Assembly: GCA_900752545.1 (NCBI GenBank)
Contig: CAADVS010000031.1
Coordinates: 1 to 44,876, forward strand
Length of the DNA stretch: 44,876 nt
From: an uncultured Collinsella sp.
GTDB taxonomy: Bacteria > Actinomycetota > Coriobacteriia > Coriobacteriales > Coriobacteriaceae
Reading direction: 5' to 3'
How positions within the stretch are numbered: the first letter of the stretch is position 1; each line of letters opens with the position of its first letter. Shown here in pieces: positions 23,742-31,922 of the stretch. Under the pieces are notes generated by a model. That model was not told where the DNA came from. It made no database searches and worked only from the letters and a program-made list of their open reading frames with translations. Position numbers and translations under genes: made by a program.

Positions 23742-24845
23742 ATGTCCAAGCCGCGTCGTCGTAAGCAGAAAAAGCAGGTTAAGCCCGAGCTCAAGCTCAG
23801 GCAGTTTGCCGCCACCGAGCTTTCCGACCAGCTTGCCGCCCTTCCCTGCGCCATCGACCTGCCGCGCTTTATGGTCGACACGATTGCTGGCGCCTATACG
23901 CCTGCCGATGCCGAGCTCGTGATTGAGGGCTTTGGCGCCGCAGCCACGCGCCCGGTCACGCTGCGCGCCAACACGCTCAAGGCGACCGCCGAAGACATCG
24001 CCGCCGCGCTCGACGCAGCCGACATCGCCCACCGCCCCGTTGCCTGGTACCCGGATGCCTTCATCCTGCCCGAAGCCCAAGTTTCCGACCTGTGGGACCT
24101 CGACATCTACCGTGACGGCAAGATCTACCTGCAGAGTCTGTCGTCTATGATGCCTCCTTTGGTGCTGGGCGCGCAGGCCGGCGAGGATATCTTGGACATG
24201 TGCGCGGCCCCCGGCGGCAAGACGACGCAGATCGCCGCCCTCACCCAGGGCCAGGCGCACCTCACCGCCTGCGAGATGAGCATTCCCCGCGCCGAAAAGC
24301 TCGAGGCCAACTTGGGCCGCCAGGGCGCCAAAAACGTGCCCGTCATGCGTATTGACGCGCGCGAGCTTGACGAGTTCTTCCGCTTTGACCGTATCTTGCT
24401 CGACGCCCCCTGTACCGGTACGGGCACCGTCATCAGCGGCAACGAGAAAAGTCTGCGCGGCCTCACCGAGCAGCTGCTCGTCAAGTGTGCCCGCTCGCAG
24501 CGCGCGCTTCTGGACCGCGCCATGGGGGCCCTCAAACCGGGCGGCACGCTCGTCTATTCGACCTGTTCAATCTTGCCACAGGAAAACGAGGACGCCCTGC
24601 AAGAGGCCCTCGACAAGCATATGGACTGCGAGCTCATCCCCCTCGACGGCACGCCAAGCGAAAGCGAAGCGCGTCGCGCCCAGGATGCCGGCGACAAGCC
24701 GCATATCGAGTGCAACGCCCTTACCGAAGCCATTGCCGCGGGTCACGTCTCGGCCATTGCCAACGGCATGCCAGGCACGCTGACCATTCCGCCCAGTCGC
24801 GACTTTGAGGGCTTCTATATCGCCCTGGTCCGAAAACGCAGCTAG
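23742..24845 (+). CDS. NOL1/NOP2/Sun-family RNA m5C methyltransferase
   Basis: This AdoMet-dependent cytosine-5 RNA methyltransferase of the RsmB/RsmF type probably acts on rRNA. The 367-aa protein starts at ATG 23742 (GGAAGGAAA upstream). It has a basic N-terminus (PRRRKQKKQ), RANTLK, the AdoMet site ILDMCAAPGGKTTQ (150-163), motif IV DAPCTGTG (221-228) and motif VI YSTCSILPQENE with catalytic C275. No NusB-like N-terminal domain as in RsmB is present, and the RsmF PUA-like C-terminus is short. The exact target base is therefore not assigned. It is separated from the preceding synthetase gene by a palindrome pair and could be co-transcribed with it. Confidence 0.9.
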   Translation: MSKPRRRKQKKQVKPELKLRQFAATELSDQLAALPCAIDLPRFMVDTIAGAYTPADAELVIEGFGAAATRPVTLRANTLKATAEDIAAALDAADIAHRPVAWYPDAFILPEAQVSDLWDLDIYRDGKIYLQSLSSMMPPLVLGAQAGEDILDMCAAPGGKTTQIAALTQGQAHLTACEMSIPRAEKLEANLGRQGAKNVPVMRIDARELDEFFRFDRILLDAPCTGTGTVISGNEKSLRGLTEQLLVKCARSQRALLDRAMGALKPGGTLVYSTCSILPQENEDALQEALDKHMDCELIPLDGTPSESEARRAQDAGDKPHIECNALTEAIAAGHVSAIANGMPGTLTIPPSRDFEGFYIALVRKRS

Positions 24846-24869
24846 CGCACGGATTCAAAACTCAACAAG

Positions 24870-25040
24870 CTATCGCCGTGCGCGCCTGTCCTGCTGGTCC
24901 TTATGCCGCGCAAGCGCTTCACGCTCCTTGCGCTCGGCCTTTTTGCCCTTAATGGCCGTGACCGCAAAGTAGATGACCGCGGCGGCAACGATTGCGCCCA
25001 CACATAGGCCAATCGAGCCTAACATTGCCGAAAATTCCAT
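24870..25040 (-). CDS. Small membrane protein, 56 aa
   Basis: A short gene on the minus strand reads MEFSAMLGSIGLCVGAIVAA at the start and ends with a Lys/Arg-rich tail (KGKKAERKEREALARHKDQQ). Residues 6-29 form one hydrophobic helix; the tail is highly basic and helical. GAGAGGTG lies seven bases before the ATG at 25040, a good ribosome site. Such small single-pass proteins with a charged cytoplasmic tail are common but unassigned; no function is proposed. The reading frame ends shortly after the methyltransferase stop on the other strand (convergent). Confidence 0.7.
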   Translation of the reverse strand: MEFSAMLGSIGLCVGAIVAAAVIYFAVTAIKGKKAERKEREALARHKDQQDRRARR

Positions 25041-25232
25041 ACCGCGTCACCTCTCTTTTGCATACGGGACATTCAAGATAGCACCTCGATTCCCGCCACC
25101 ACAGCTCCTTCACGTTCGCCGGTCCTTCAGTCTAACGGATGGCGCGGCGGGGAAAAATCAACTCGTCAAACGATTTAGCACTCGCAACGCTGGTCGTACA
25201 CTGCCGACCGCAGAACATAGAAACGGACCGCC

Positions 25233-26324
25233 ATGGATTCTCTCAACGATTTGAACGAGCGCGTCGACGCTTTTGTCGGCACCAGCTCCTTCGAGACGCC
25301 TGCCGCAACGAATGACCAAGCCCCCATCGATGTTCCCGCCGAGGTTCACGAGGACATCGTCGCCTCGGTCGACTTCTCCGAGGTAGAGCTTGCAGACGAA
25401 TTTGCCGAGCCCCAGGTGGCCGTAACTCCCAACGGCCTTTTGCCCATGGAGCCGCTGCCCATCGACGGGCGCCTGCGCAAGGCGGCCCTCCGCATGCCCG
25501 ATGAGATCGAGGAGGCCAGCGGCTTTACGCTCTTTGGCCGCCGCATCAAATCGCTCATCTACACCACCGACGTGGCGGTCATCCGCAACTCCAATGCCGA
25601 CGCCGTGTTTGCCGTCTACCCCTTCACGCCGCAGCCCGCCATTACGCAGGCGCTGCTGACTGTTGCCGAGTGCCCGGTCTTTGTGGGCGTTGGCGGCGGC
25701 ACCACCACCGGTAAGCGCTCCGTGCAGATGGCGGCCGTCTCCGAGATGCAGGGCGCGGCGGGCTGCGTGGTCAACTCCCCCGCTACTGCCGAGATGGTCG
25801 AGCACATCACCAACATCGCCGACATCCCCGTCATCGCCACGGTCGTTCGCTGCGACGACGATGCTCACGCCAAGGTACGCGCCGGGGCTAAGATCCTCAA
25901 CATCGCGGCCGGCAAGAACACGCCCCAGGTCCTGCGCGAGCTGCGCGAGCACTATCCCAACCTGCCGCTCATCGCACCGGGCGGCAAGACGCCCGAGAGC
26001 ATCCGCGAAACCATAGCCGCCGGCGCCAACGCCATCATCTGGACGCCGCCTTCGGCCCAGCAGCTTCAGACCGACATGATGCAGCGCTATCGCAAGATGA
26101 AGGAAGACGCCACACCTGTCATCTCGCGCGACGATGTGCCCATTATCGACCAGGTCGCCGCCGCCGAGGTCAGCCAGGTCGAGAACATGAATCCCGATGT
26201 GCCGATCCCCGACGAGGTCATCGAACGTGTCGCTTCGATCCACGATCATATCGAGGAGCGCCGCGCCAACCGTGGACTCAAGCCCTCGCTGCACGGCTTC
26301 TTCTTCCGCGGAAAGAAACGCTAG
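25233..26324 (+). CDS. TIM-barrel-like protein of unknown function
   Basis: Not confidently recognised. The 363-aa protein has a variable acidic N-terminus (1 to about 75). A likely alpha/beta barrel (about 90-300) follows, with repeated beta-alpha units: VAVIRNSNADAVFAVYPF, PVFVGVGGGTTTGKRS, AAGCVVNSPATAEM, IPVIATVVRCDD and AGAKILNIAAGKNTP. LPLIAPGGKTPESIRETI and GANAIIWTPPS look like the phosphate-binding end of aldolase/ThiG-type barrels. A helical C-terminus ends FFFRGKKR, possibly membrane-associated. No catalytic Lys can be placed with certainty. It has its own terminator at 26335. The start ATG lacks a strong ribosome site. Confidence 0.65.
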   Translation: MDSLNDLNERVDAFVGTSSFETPAATNDQAPIDVPAEVHEDIVASVDFSEVELADEFAEPQVAVTPNGLLPMEPLPIDGRLRKAALRMPDEIEEASGFTLFGRRIKSLIYTTDVAVIRNSNADAVFAVYPFTPQPAITQALLTVAECPVFVGVGGGTTTGKRSVQMAAVSEMQGAAGCVVNSPATAEMVEHITNIADIPVIATVVRCDDDAHAKVRAGAKILNIAAGKNTPQVLRELREHYPNLPLIAPGGKTPESIRETIAAGANAIIWTPPSAQQLQTDMMQRYRKMKEDATPVISRDDVPIIDQVAAAEVSQVENMNPDVPIPDEVIERVASIHDHIEERRANRGLKPSLHGFFFRGKKR

Positions 26325-26334
26325 CCGCAACAGC

Positions 26335-26371
26335 AAGGCCCGCCCCGCAAACAACGGGACGGGCCTTTTTC
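26335..26371 (+). terminator. Rho-independent terminator of the TIM-barrel gene
   Basis: The stem AAGGCCCG/CGGGCCTT plus an inner CCCG/CGGG pair is followed by TTTTT. It starts 11 bp after the stop codon. Confidence 0.9.
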
Positions 26372-26431
26372 TGTTATCAAATGTCGGGAGGACAGGCGTA
26401 GCCGTTAAAACCGTCAGCCAGCACACGGACG

Positions 26432-27322
26432 TTAATCCACGCGTTTGTCGCCCATAAAGAAGAGCGCCACCGTACCAGGTCCGGTGTGCGAACCGATCAG
26501 AGCACCGATGCTATTGATCTCGATCTCACCTTTGAGCTGCGGAACCTGTTCCTCGATCAGCGCCGCAACGGCCTCGGCGTCCTCGCGGCACGCCGATTGC
26601 GACATGATGCACTTACCCGAATAATCCGCACCGTCCTGCACATGCGCCATCACGGTCTTGGCCATCTCGGAGATCGCGCGTTTCTTGGTGCGAATCTTCT
26701 CGCGTGGCGCCAGCTCACCTTCGCAATCGACCGTCATGAGCGGGCAAATCTTGAGCGCCGTGCCGATGATTGCGCTCGCGGCCGAAATGCGACCGCCGCG
26801 CAGGTAGCTCGACAGATCGGTCGAGAAGAACCAGTGGTGAAGGTTGAGTTTATGCTCCTCAATCCAAGCGGCCGTCTCGTCGAGCGAAGCGCCGCTATCG
26901 CGCACGTCGGCGGCATATTCCAGCAATAGGCCAAAGCCCGAAGACGCCGCCAGCGAATCGATGACGCGCACCTTGCCGCCCTGAGGATGGCGATCCGCGA
27001 GCATCTGTGCCGCAACGCAGGCCGATCCATACGTGCCCGAAATACCCGACGACAACGCCAGGTGCAGCACGTCTTTACCCTCGGCAACAAACGGCTCCCA
27101 AAACTCCTCGTACTCACCCACGCTCACCTGAGACGTCTTGGGCATGGCGCCCGCGGCAATCTGGGCAAAAAACTCGTCCGGCGTAATCGACTGATACAGA
27201 TCGTCCGTATAGACAACATCGTCGATCTCGTAATGAAAACACACGACAGGGATATTGCGCGACGCAAAGAACTCACGGGTTCGGTCGGCGGCGGATTCAC
27301 AGGTCAGGACAAAATCACTCAT
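26432..27322 (-). CDS. DegV family fatty-acid-binding protein (second copy)
   Basis: This 296-aa DegV/FakB-like protein presumably binds a fatty acid. It contains the N-terminal FVLTCESAADRTREFF, MPKTSQVSVGEYEEFW (Thr-Ser lipid-carboxylate region), LALSSGISGTYGSA, SSYLRGGRISAASAIIG and the C-terminal IGSHTGPGTVALFFMG. It diverges strongly from the DegV at 8063-8923: the TDST signature is TCES here. The ATG at 27322 has AAGGAG upstream. No FakA kinase is adjacent. Confidence 0.93.
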   Translation of the reverse strand: MSDFVLTCESAADRTREFFASRNIPVVCFHYEIDDVVYTDDLYQSITPDEFFAQIAAGAMPKTSQVSVGEYEEFWEPFVAEGKDVLHLALSSGISGTYGSACVAAQMLADRHPQGGKVRVIDSLAASSGFGLLLEYAADVRDSGASLDETAAWIEEHKLNLHHWFFSTDLSSYLRGGRISAASAIIGTALKICPLMTVDCEGELAPREKIRTKKRAISEMAKTVMAHVQDGADYSGKCIMSQSACREDAEAVAALIEEQVPQLKGEIEINSIGALIGSHTGPGTVALFFMGDKRVD

Positions 27323-27339
27323 ATGAGGCTCCTTAAGTA

Positions 27340-27365
27340 TTGCTGCGCAAATTATCGCACAGCAA
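27340..27365 (-). promoter_or_regulatory. Inverted repeat upstream of degV
   Basis: TTGCTGCGC and GCACAGCAA (one mismatch) face each other 18 bp before the degV start. It could be an operator or a 5'-UTR hairpin. Confidence 0.35.
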
Positions 27366-27642
27366 GCCTAAATACGATACAAACGTCCACTATTTACCAA
27401 TTCGAACCATTTGCATTGAATATCTTTATCATGAACATCCCCATCCCCGCCATGGGCCAACATGGGCAAAATCACCCCCTTCGTCTCCACTTAACCGACA
27501 CATCAACCTCAACTAAATCGATTTAGCAAACCGTTCAGCTGACAATTCAGCCGCCGGCGCAAAATCGAAACAAAGCCGGCGCATACTGGTAAACGCTTGA
27601 CGCTGTTTTATCAGTTTTACCAACCATATCGGAAGGTGCTTC
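27366..27642. other. Intergenic region between degV and fbp
   Basis: The degV-fbp gap totals 320 bp, and this is the part beyond the degV inverted repeat. It contains a perfect 14-bp palindrome CTAAATCGATTTAG (27513-27526) and a later GGTAAA/TTTACC pair around TTGACG near 27595. The palindrome is a plausible operator. A 31-codon reading frame from 27431 lacks a ribosome site. No promoter could be assigned firmly. Confidence 0.45.
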
Positions 27643-29559
27643 ATGGTCGCATTCGATCGCAATCCGCAAGACTTTAAGTATCTGCGTCTGCTGTCGAGAC
27701 AATTTCCCACCGAACAATCCGCGTTTACCGAGATCATCAATCTCTCGGCCATTCTCAACCTGCCCAAAGGCACCGAGCATTTTATGAGCGACGTGCACGG
27801 CGAGTACGAAGCCTTTATGCACATCCTCAACAACTGCTCGGGTGTCGTGCGCGAACATGTCGACGAGATCTTTGGCGACACGCTCTCCTTTGACGAAAAG
27901 GGCGAGTTGTGCACGCTCATCTACTACCCGCGCGAGAAGATCGAGCTGGTCCGCAGCCGGCGCGAGGACTCCCCCACCTGGTACAAGACAATGCTCGACC
28001 AGCTCATCATGGTTGCCCGCTCGCTTTCGAGCCGCTATACGCGCTCCAAGGTGCGTAAGGCCATCCCGCGCGATTACGCCTACATCATCGACGAGTTGCT
28101 GCACACGCATCCAGACGAGAACAACTACCGCGTGCGTTATCACGAGCGCATCATTGAGTCCATCCTGGAGACCGCCAGCGCCGACGACTTTATCGAGTCG
28201 CTCGCCTCACTCATCAAGCGCCTCGCCGTCGACCACCTGCACTTGGTGGGCGACATCTTCGACCGCGGTGGCGGCGCGGCCAAGATTATGGACCGCCTGC
28301 TCACCTATCATTCGCTCGACATTCAGTGGGGCAACCACGACCTGCTGTGGATGGGCGCCGCTGCCGGCGAGCCCGCCTGCATCGCCACGGTGCTGCGCAA
28401 CAACCTGCGCTACGACAATTACGAGATCCTCGAGAACGATTACGGCATCTCGCTGCGCGAGCTTGTCGCCTTCGCCGACGCCACCTATACCGCCGGCGAG
28501 CCGATAAGCCCGCTGATCAAAGCCATTAATGTCCTGCTCTTTAAGCTCGAGGGCCAGATTATCCAGCGCCACCCCGAGTTCGACATGGCCGACCGCCTGC
28601 TGCTCGGCAGGATCGATCACGACGCCGGCACAGTCACGCTTGCCGACGGCAGCGTGTGGCCGCTCACGACCAACGACTTCCCCACCGTCGACCCAACGGA
28701 CCCTTACACGCTCACGCCCCAGGAACAGCACATCATCGACAAGCTCGTGTCCGAATTTGTCACCGCCGATCACCTGCATCGCCATATCGATTTCCTCTAC
28801 ACCCACGGTTCCATGTATAAGGTCGCCAACGGCAACCTGCTGTTCCATGGCTGCGTGCCGCTCAACGAGGATGGTACCTTTAGCAGCATGAACTGCCTGG
28901 GTACCTGGCACGCCGGTCGCGATTATCTCGATTTTTGCGACCGCATCGCCCGCCGCGCCTGGCGCGTGGGCGACCGCGACGCCCTCGACTGGATGTGGTA
29001 CCTGTGGATCGGCTTTAACTCACCCGCGAGCGGACGCCTGGTGCGTACCTTTGAGCGTGCCTATATCGCCGATAAGAGCACCTGGGTCGAGCCGATGGAC
29101 CCGTACTTCACGCTTACCAAGTCGCCCTCGGTCTGCGACGACATCATGCACGAGTTCGGCGTTGCCCCCATGGCATGTTCGCCGACCGGTCACATCATCA
29201 ACGGCCACACACCCGTTAAAACCACCAAGGGCGAGCAGCCCATCCGCGCCGAAGGCAAGCTGCTGGTCATCGATGGCGGCTTCTGTCGCGCCTACCACCC
29301 CAAAACGGGCATCGCCGGCTACACGCTTATCTCGAGCTCGCGCGGATGCCGTCTTAAGTCGCACCGGGCCTTTACCACCGTTGCCGAGGCGCTCACCCGC
29401 AACGTGGACATCGAAAGCGAGACCAACCGCTTTGACGAGGCCGACCGCCGCCGCATGGTCAGCGATACCGACACTGGCGCCAAGATCCGCAGCCAAATCC
29501 AGGACCTACGCCAGCTGCTCGATGCATATAGAAACGGTGCTATCGAGGAGCGCGCCTAG
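27643..29559 (+). CDS. fbp: Fructose-1,6-bisphosphatase, class III
   Basis: This gluconeogenic enzyme hydrolyses fructose-1,6-bisphosphate to fructose-6-phosphate. The 638-aa protein is the long class III type found in Bacillus and relatives, built on a metallophosphoesterase core. It begins FDRNPQDFKYLRLLSRQFPT. HFMSDVHGEYEAF carries D50 and H52; HLVGDIFDRGG and IQWGNHDLLWMGA complete the metal site. NGHTPVKTTKGEQPI and DGGFCRAYHPKTGIAGYTL are typical C-terminal motifs. The length is normal and GGAAGG precedes ATG 27643. Confidence 0.96.
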   Translation: MVAFDRNPQDFKYLRLLSRQFPTEQSAFTEIINLSAILNLPKGTEHFMSDVHGEYEAFMHILNNCSGVVREHVDEIFGDTLSFDEKGELCTLIYYPREKIELVRSRREDSPTWYKTMLDQLIMVARSLSSRYTRSKVRKAIPRDYAYIIDELLHTHPDENNYRVRYHERIIESILETASADDFIESLASLIKRLAVDHLHLVGDIFDRGGGAAKIMDRLLTYHSLDIQWGNHDLLWMGAAAGEPACIATVLRNNLRYDNYEILENDYGISLRELVAFADATYTAGEPISPLIKAINVLLFKLEGQIIQRHPEFDMADRLLLGRIDHDAGTVTLADGSVWPLTTNDFPTVDPTDPYTLTPQEQHIIDKLVSEFVTADHLHRHIDFLYTHGSMYKVANGNLLFHGCVPLNEDGTFSSMNCLGTWHAGRDYLDFCDRIARRAWRVGDRDALDWMWYLWIGFNSPASGRLVRTFERAYIADKSTWVEPMDPYFTLTKSPSVCDDIMHEFGVAPMACSPTGHIINGHTPVKTTKGEQPIRAEGKLLVIDGGFCRAYHPKTGIAGYTLISSSRGCRLKSHRAFTTVAEALTRNVDIESETNRFDEADRRRMVSDTDTGAKIRSQIQDLRQLLDAYRNGAIEERA

Positions 29560-29637
29560 CCCCGCCTGCGGGGATTGGCTAAACTTGCTGAGTTTGTCAT
29601 CCCCGCGGCGCTCCGGCGCCACTCTAAGGCAGGTACC

Positions 29638-30033
29638 ATGCAAAAGCTCCTTGCGCAGATCATGAAGTTTGGCGTCGTCGGCGTCGTCGCCACGGTCATC
29701 GACTTTGGCATCATGAATCTGCTCCACTACGGTCTGGGCCTCAATATCCTGATCGCCAATACCAGCGGCTTTATCGTCTCGCTCATCTTTAACTACGTCG
29801 CGAGCATGAAGTACGTGTTTGCGCACAAGGAGGGCATGAGCCGCCGCCGCGAGTTCATTATCTTTGTCGTGCTGTCCGTAATCGGCTTGGCGCTCAACGA
29901 CGGTATCGTGCTGGCGCTCAACGCCGGCCTGGGGCTCGAGGCCAATATCGCCAAGATTTGCGCCACCGCGCTTGTTATGGTCTACAACTTTGTGACCCGA
30001 AAGATCTTCCTGGAGGGCGACGAGACCAAGTAG
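29638..30033 (+). CDS. GtrA-family membrane protein (first)
   Basis: GtrA proteins are small four-helix membrane proteins thought to flip polyprenyl-linked sugars or to assist cell-envelope polysaccharide synthesis. The 131-aa product has an opening helix IMKFGVVGVVATVIDFGIMN, then a second with ANTSGFIVSLIFNYVASMKYVFAHKEG, two later helices, and a basic end TRKIFLEGDE. The KFGVVG and FNYVxSxKYVF motifs define GtrA. ATG 29638 follows GGCAGG. It is the first of two GtrA genes in a row, 220 bp apart. Confidence 0.9.
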   Translation: MQKLLAQIMKFGVVGVVATVIDFGIMNLLHYGLGLNILIANTSGFIVSLIFNYVASMKYVFAHKEGMSRRREFIIFVVLSVIGLALNDGIVLALNAGLGLEANIAKICATALVMVYNFVTRKIFLEGDETK

Positions 30034-30252
30034 CTCGACTTTCCCGCACAGCTACGGGGCCCACGGATGACGCACGTCGAGCACTGCGTTGTTCGTAGGC
30101 CTTGCTCGTTTACGGGAAGATTTGCAACGTTTGCGGATTACCTCTTGAATATTTGGCGAGTTCGTATAGTTCTTGGCAAAGCCCTTACGTTTCCCTTGCA
30201 AAAGCTCTAAAGTATCCTCTGCTCGATTCGTCAACGCATTGGATGTGATTAC
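30034..30252. other. Gap between the two gtrA genes
   Basis: This 219-bp non-coding stretch is AT-richer in its second half. It holds TTGAAT and TATAGT near 30148 and 30168, but the 14-nt spacing is poor. It may carry a separate promoter for the second gtrA gene. No terminator or ORF was seen. Confidence 0.35.
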
Positions 30253-30660
30253 GTGCGCAAGGCACTGGCACAACCTCATACCAAGCAGTTCCTCAAGTTC
30301 GCTGTCGTGGGTCTTATCTCCTTTGGCATCGACTGGGGCATGCTCATTGCGCTCGTCGAGCTGTTCCATCTCGACTTTTTGATGAGCACCACGATCTCGT
30401 TTATCACGTCCGTCGTGGTCAACTACTGGCTCAGCATGAAGTACGTGTTCGACCATCGCGAGGGCATGAGCCGCAAGCGCGAGTTCACGATCTTCACCAT
30501 CCTGTCGGTGATTGGCCTGGGTCTCAACGACCTGTACATGTTTGTGGGCGTCACGTTTTTGAGCATCGGCTACCAGGCCATGAAGGCCATCGCCACGTTC
30601 CTAGTCACCTGGTACAACTACTTTAGCCGCCGCTTCTTCCTCGAGGGCGCAAGGTCGTAG
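30253..30660 (+). CDS. GtrA-family membrane protein (second)
   Basis: This second GtrA-like four-helix membrane protein (135 aa) is probably a tandem paralogue of the previous gene. It has KQFLKFAVVGLISFGIDWGM, VVNYWLSMKYVFDHREGMSRKREF and YNYFSRRFFLEG; the KYVF-HxEGMSR(K/R)REF segment is shared almost exactly with the first copy. The start is a GTG at 30253; no good ribosome site is seen. A strong terminator follows. Confidence 0.9.
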   Translation: MRKALAQPHTKQFLKFAVVGLISFGIDWGMLIALVELFHLDFLMSTTISFITSVVVNYWLSMKYVFDHREGMSRKREFTIFTILSVIGLGLNDLYMFVGVTFLSIGYQAMKAIATFLVTWYNYFSRRFFLEGARS

Positions 30661-30684
30661 ATTGCCGAACATATGCTTGAACGC

Positions 30685-30722
30685 AAAACGGGCTGGGACA
30701 TCACGTTCCAGCCCGTTTTTTG
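30685..30722 (+). terminator. Rho-independent terminator after the second gtrA
   Basis: A perfect 12-bp stem AAAACGGGCTGG/CCAGCCCGTTTT (30685-30696 with 30708-30719) is followed by further Ts. It starts about 25 bp after the stop codon. Confidence 0.92.
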
Positions 30723-30782
30723 TTTGCCGAGCTTTCTATAATTGCCGATAAGGGCGCACGAGACGGATCACGATGCCGAAAT

Positions 30783-30956
30783 GGGACACGCTTTCCCATG
30801 GGCCTCCCCGGGGAAATCGCATCCCAGAATAGGACCTCAAAACGGGACACAGTTTCCCAATAGAACTCCAACCGGATAGTGCATCCCAGAATTCAGCTCA
30901 AAAGTGGGATGCGCTTTCCGGTTGAGCCTTGATTGGGAAACTCCGTCCCATTCGCA
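30783..30956. repeat. Three tandem ~60-bp palindromic units
   Basis: Units start at about 30783, 30844 and 30907 (spacing 61 and 63). Each begins GGGA(C/T)(A/G)C..TTTCC and ends ..TCCC, so each is an imperfect hairpin. Units 1 and 2 share CATCCCAGAAT. They lie between convergent transcripts and encode nothing recognisable. Confidence 0.7.
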
Positions 30957-30958
30957 TC

Positions 30959-30999
30959 AAAAAACGGGCGGCCTGGATGTTTGTCCGAGCTGCCCGTTC
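30959..30999 (-). terminator. Terminator of the DUF4430 operon
   Basis: The stem AACGGGC/GCCCGTT (30964-30970 with 30993-30999), with further inner pairs, is followed on the minus strand by TTTTTT. It lies 20 bp after the last stop codon. Confidence 0.8.
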
Positions 31000-31019
31000 C
31001 GTGCGTTATGTTGAGATCC

Positions 31020-31922
31020 CTAGCCTGTTACGTAATACCAGACGACGTTGTCGCCGTTGGAGAGAACGTAGTTGCTGCAGGCCGTCATGGGCGTCGAGCC
31101 GTTGACAGAGTACATCCAACCGCTCGTGCCGCCATACTGCTTCTCGGCCAAACCGCCGATCGCGGCGACATACGTGCCGTACGATGAGCCGTGTGCGTTG
31201 ACGGAAAGCCCGAGCGCGCATAGGGCGTCGTAGACGGTGGCACCTTCATTAAAGGTATAGGTGCCGCCGGCGGACACAGGATTGCCCACGGCGCTCGATG
31301 TGACCGCAACCGTCACCGTGACGTAACTGGGCTCCTGCGTGCCGCCCTGGCCGCCCGAGGAGGCGGTTCCGCCGTTAGAAGCAGAGGCGCCGCCAGACGA
31401 TTGGCCGCCGCCCGAAGAGGTACCACCAGACGTGTTAGAAGTATCGGCAGTTTCGGTATTCTGAGCAGCCGATACATCGCCAGACTTCTTGCCACGCTGG
31501 TCTTCAGACTTTTTGCCATCCGAGTTTTTATCCGAGCTCTTGTTCGAAGACTCGGAATCGCCCTTGGCGTCACCCGAGTCCTTGGACTTATCTTTCGCAT
31601 CGCCCGAAGCCTTGGAGTTCTTAGAGTCAGCTTTGCCAGAAGCAGCAGCCGAGCCAGCTCCCCTGGCGTCGTTGGCAACGACGCTCTCCCCCGTCACGGC
31701 CTGAACGATCCAGTCGATGGACCAGGCACCGCTTGTGGAGGGATGGACAAACCCCAGCGAGACGACAATCAGGGCAACGCAAGCAGCCGTAAAAACGCCG
31801 ACAAGTGCCTTGCGCCGCGGGGCGGACGCCGCCGAAGCGGCGCCCTTTTGCTTTGCATCGTCGAGCTGGATAAACGAGGAGTCGGGCTGCTGCCCGTTGG
31901 TCTCCTTGGGCTTATCGGGCAT
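31020..31922 (-). CDS. Membrane-anchored DUF4430 (transcobalamin-like) protein
   Basis: This 300-aa surface protein has a short cytoplasmic N-terminus (MPDKPKETNGQQPDSS) and one transmembrane helix (ALVGVFTAACVALIVVSLGF, about 39-58). A long low-complexity linker rich in Ser, Lys, Asp and Gly (about 85-205) follows. The C-terminal DUF4430 domain (about 215-300) includes VTVAVTSSAVGNP, GATVYDALCALGL and GWMYSVNGSTPMT, ending YVLSNGDNVVWYYVTG. DUF4430 resembles the C-terminal domain of transcobalamin/intrinsic factor. The start ATG 31922 lies within the 3' end of the giant surface gene, so the two are coupled and share the cobalamin riboswitch. A GTG nine bases earlier is the alternative start. 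Inferred role: corrinoid capture at the cell surface. Confidence 0.88.
   Translation of the reverse strand: MPDKPKETNGQQPDSSFIQLDDAKQKGAASAASAPRRKALVGVFTAACVALIVVSLGFVHPSTSGAWSIDWIVQAVTGESVVANDARGAGSAAASGKADSKNSKASGDAKDKSKDSGDAKGDSESSNKSSDKNSDGKKSEDQRGKKSGDVSAAQNTETADTSNTSGGTSSGGGQSSGGASASNGGTASSGGQGGTQEPSYVTVTVAVTSSAVGNPVSAGGTYTFNEGATVYDALCALGLSVNAHGSSYGTYVAAIGGLAEKQYGGTSGWMYSVNGSTPMTACSNYVLSNGDNVVWYYVTG

Noticed and set aside
27431..27526. 31-codon plus-strand frame in the degV-fbp gap
   Set aside because: No ribosome site and no recognisable composition; the stop falls in a palindrome.
30783..30956. CRISPR-like array
   Set aside because: The units are palindromic, imperfect, and lack distinct unique spacers of constant length.
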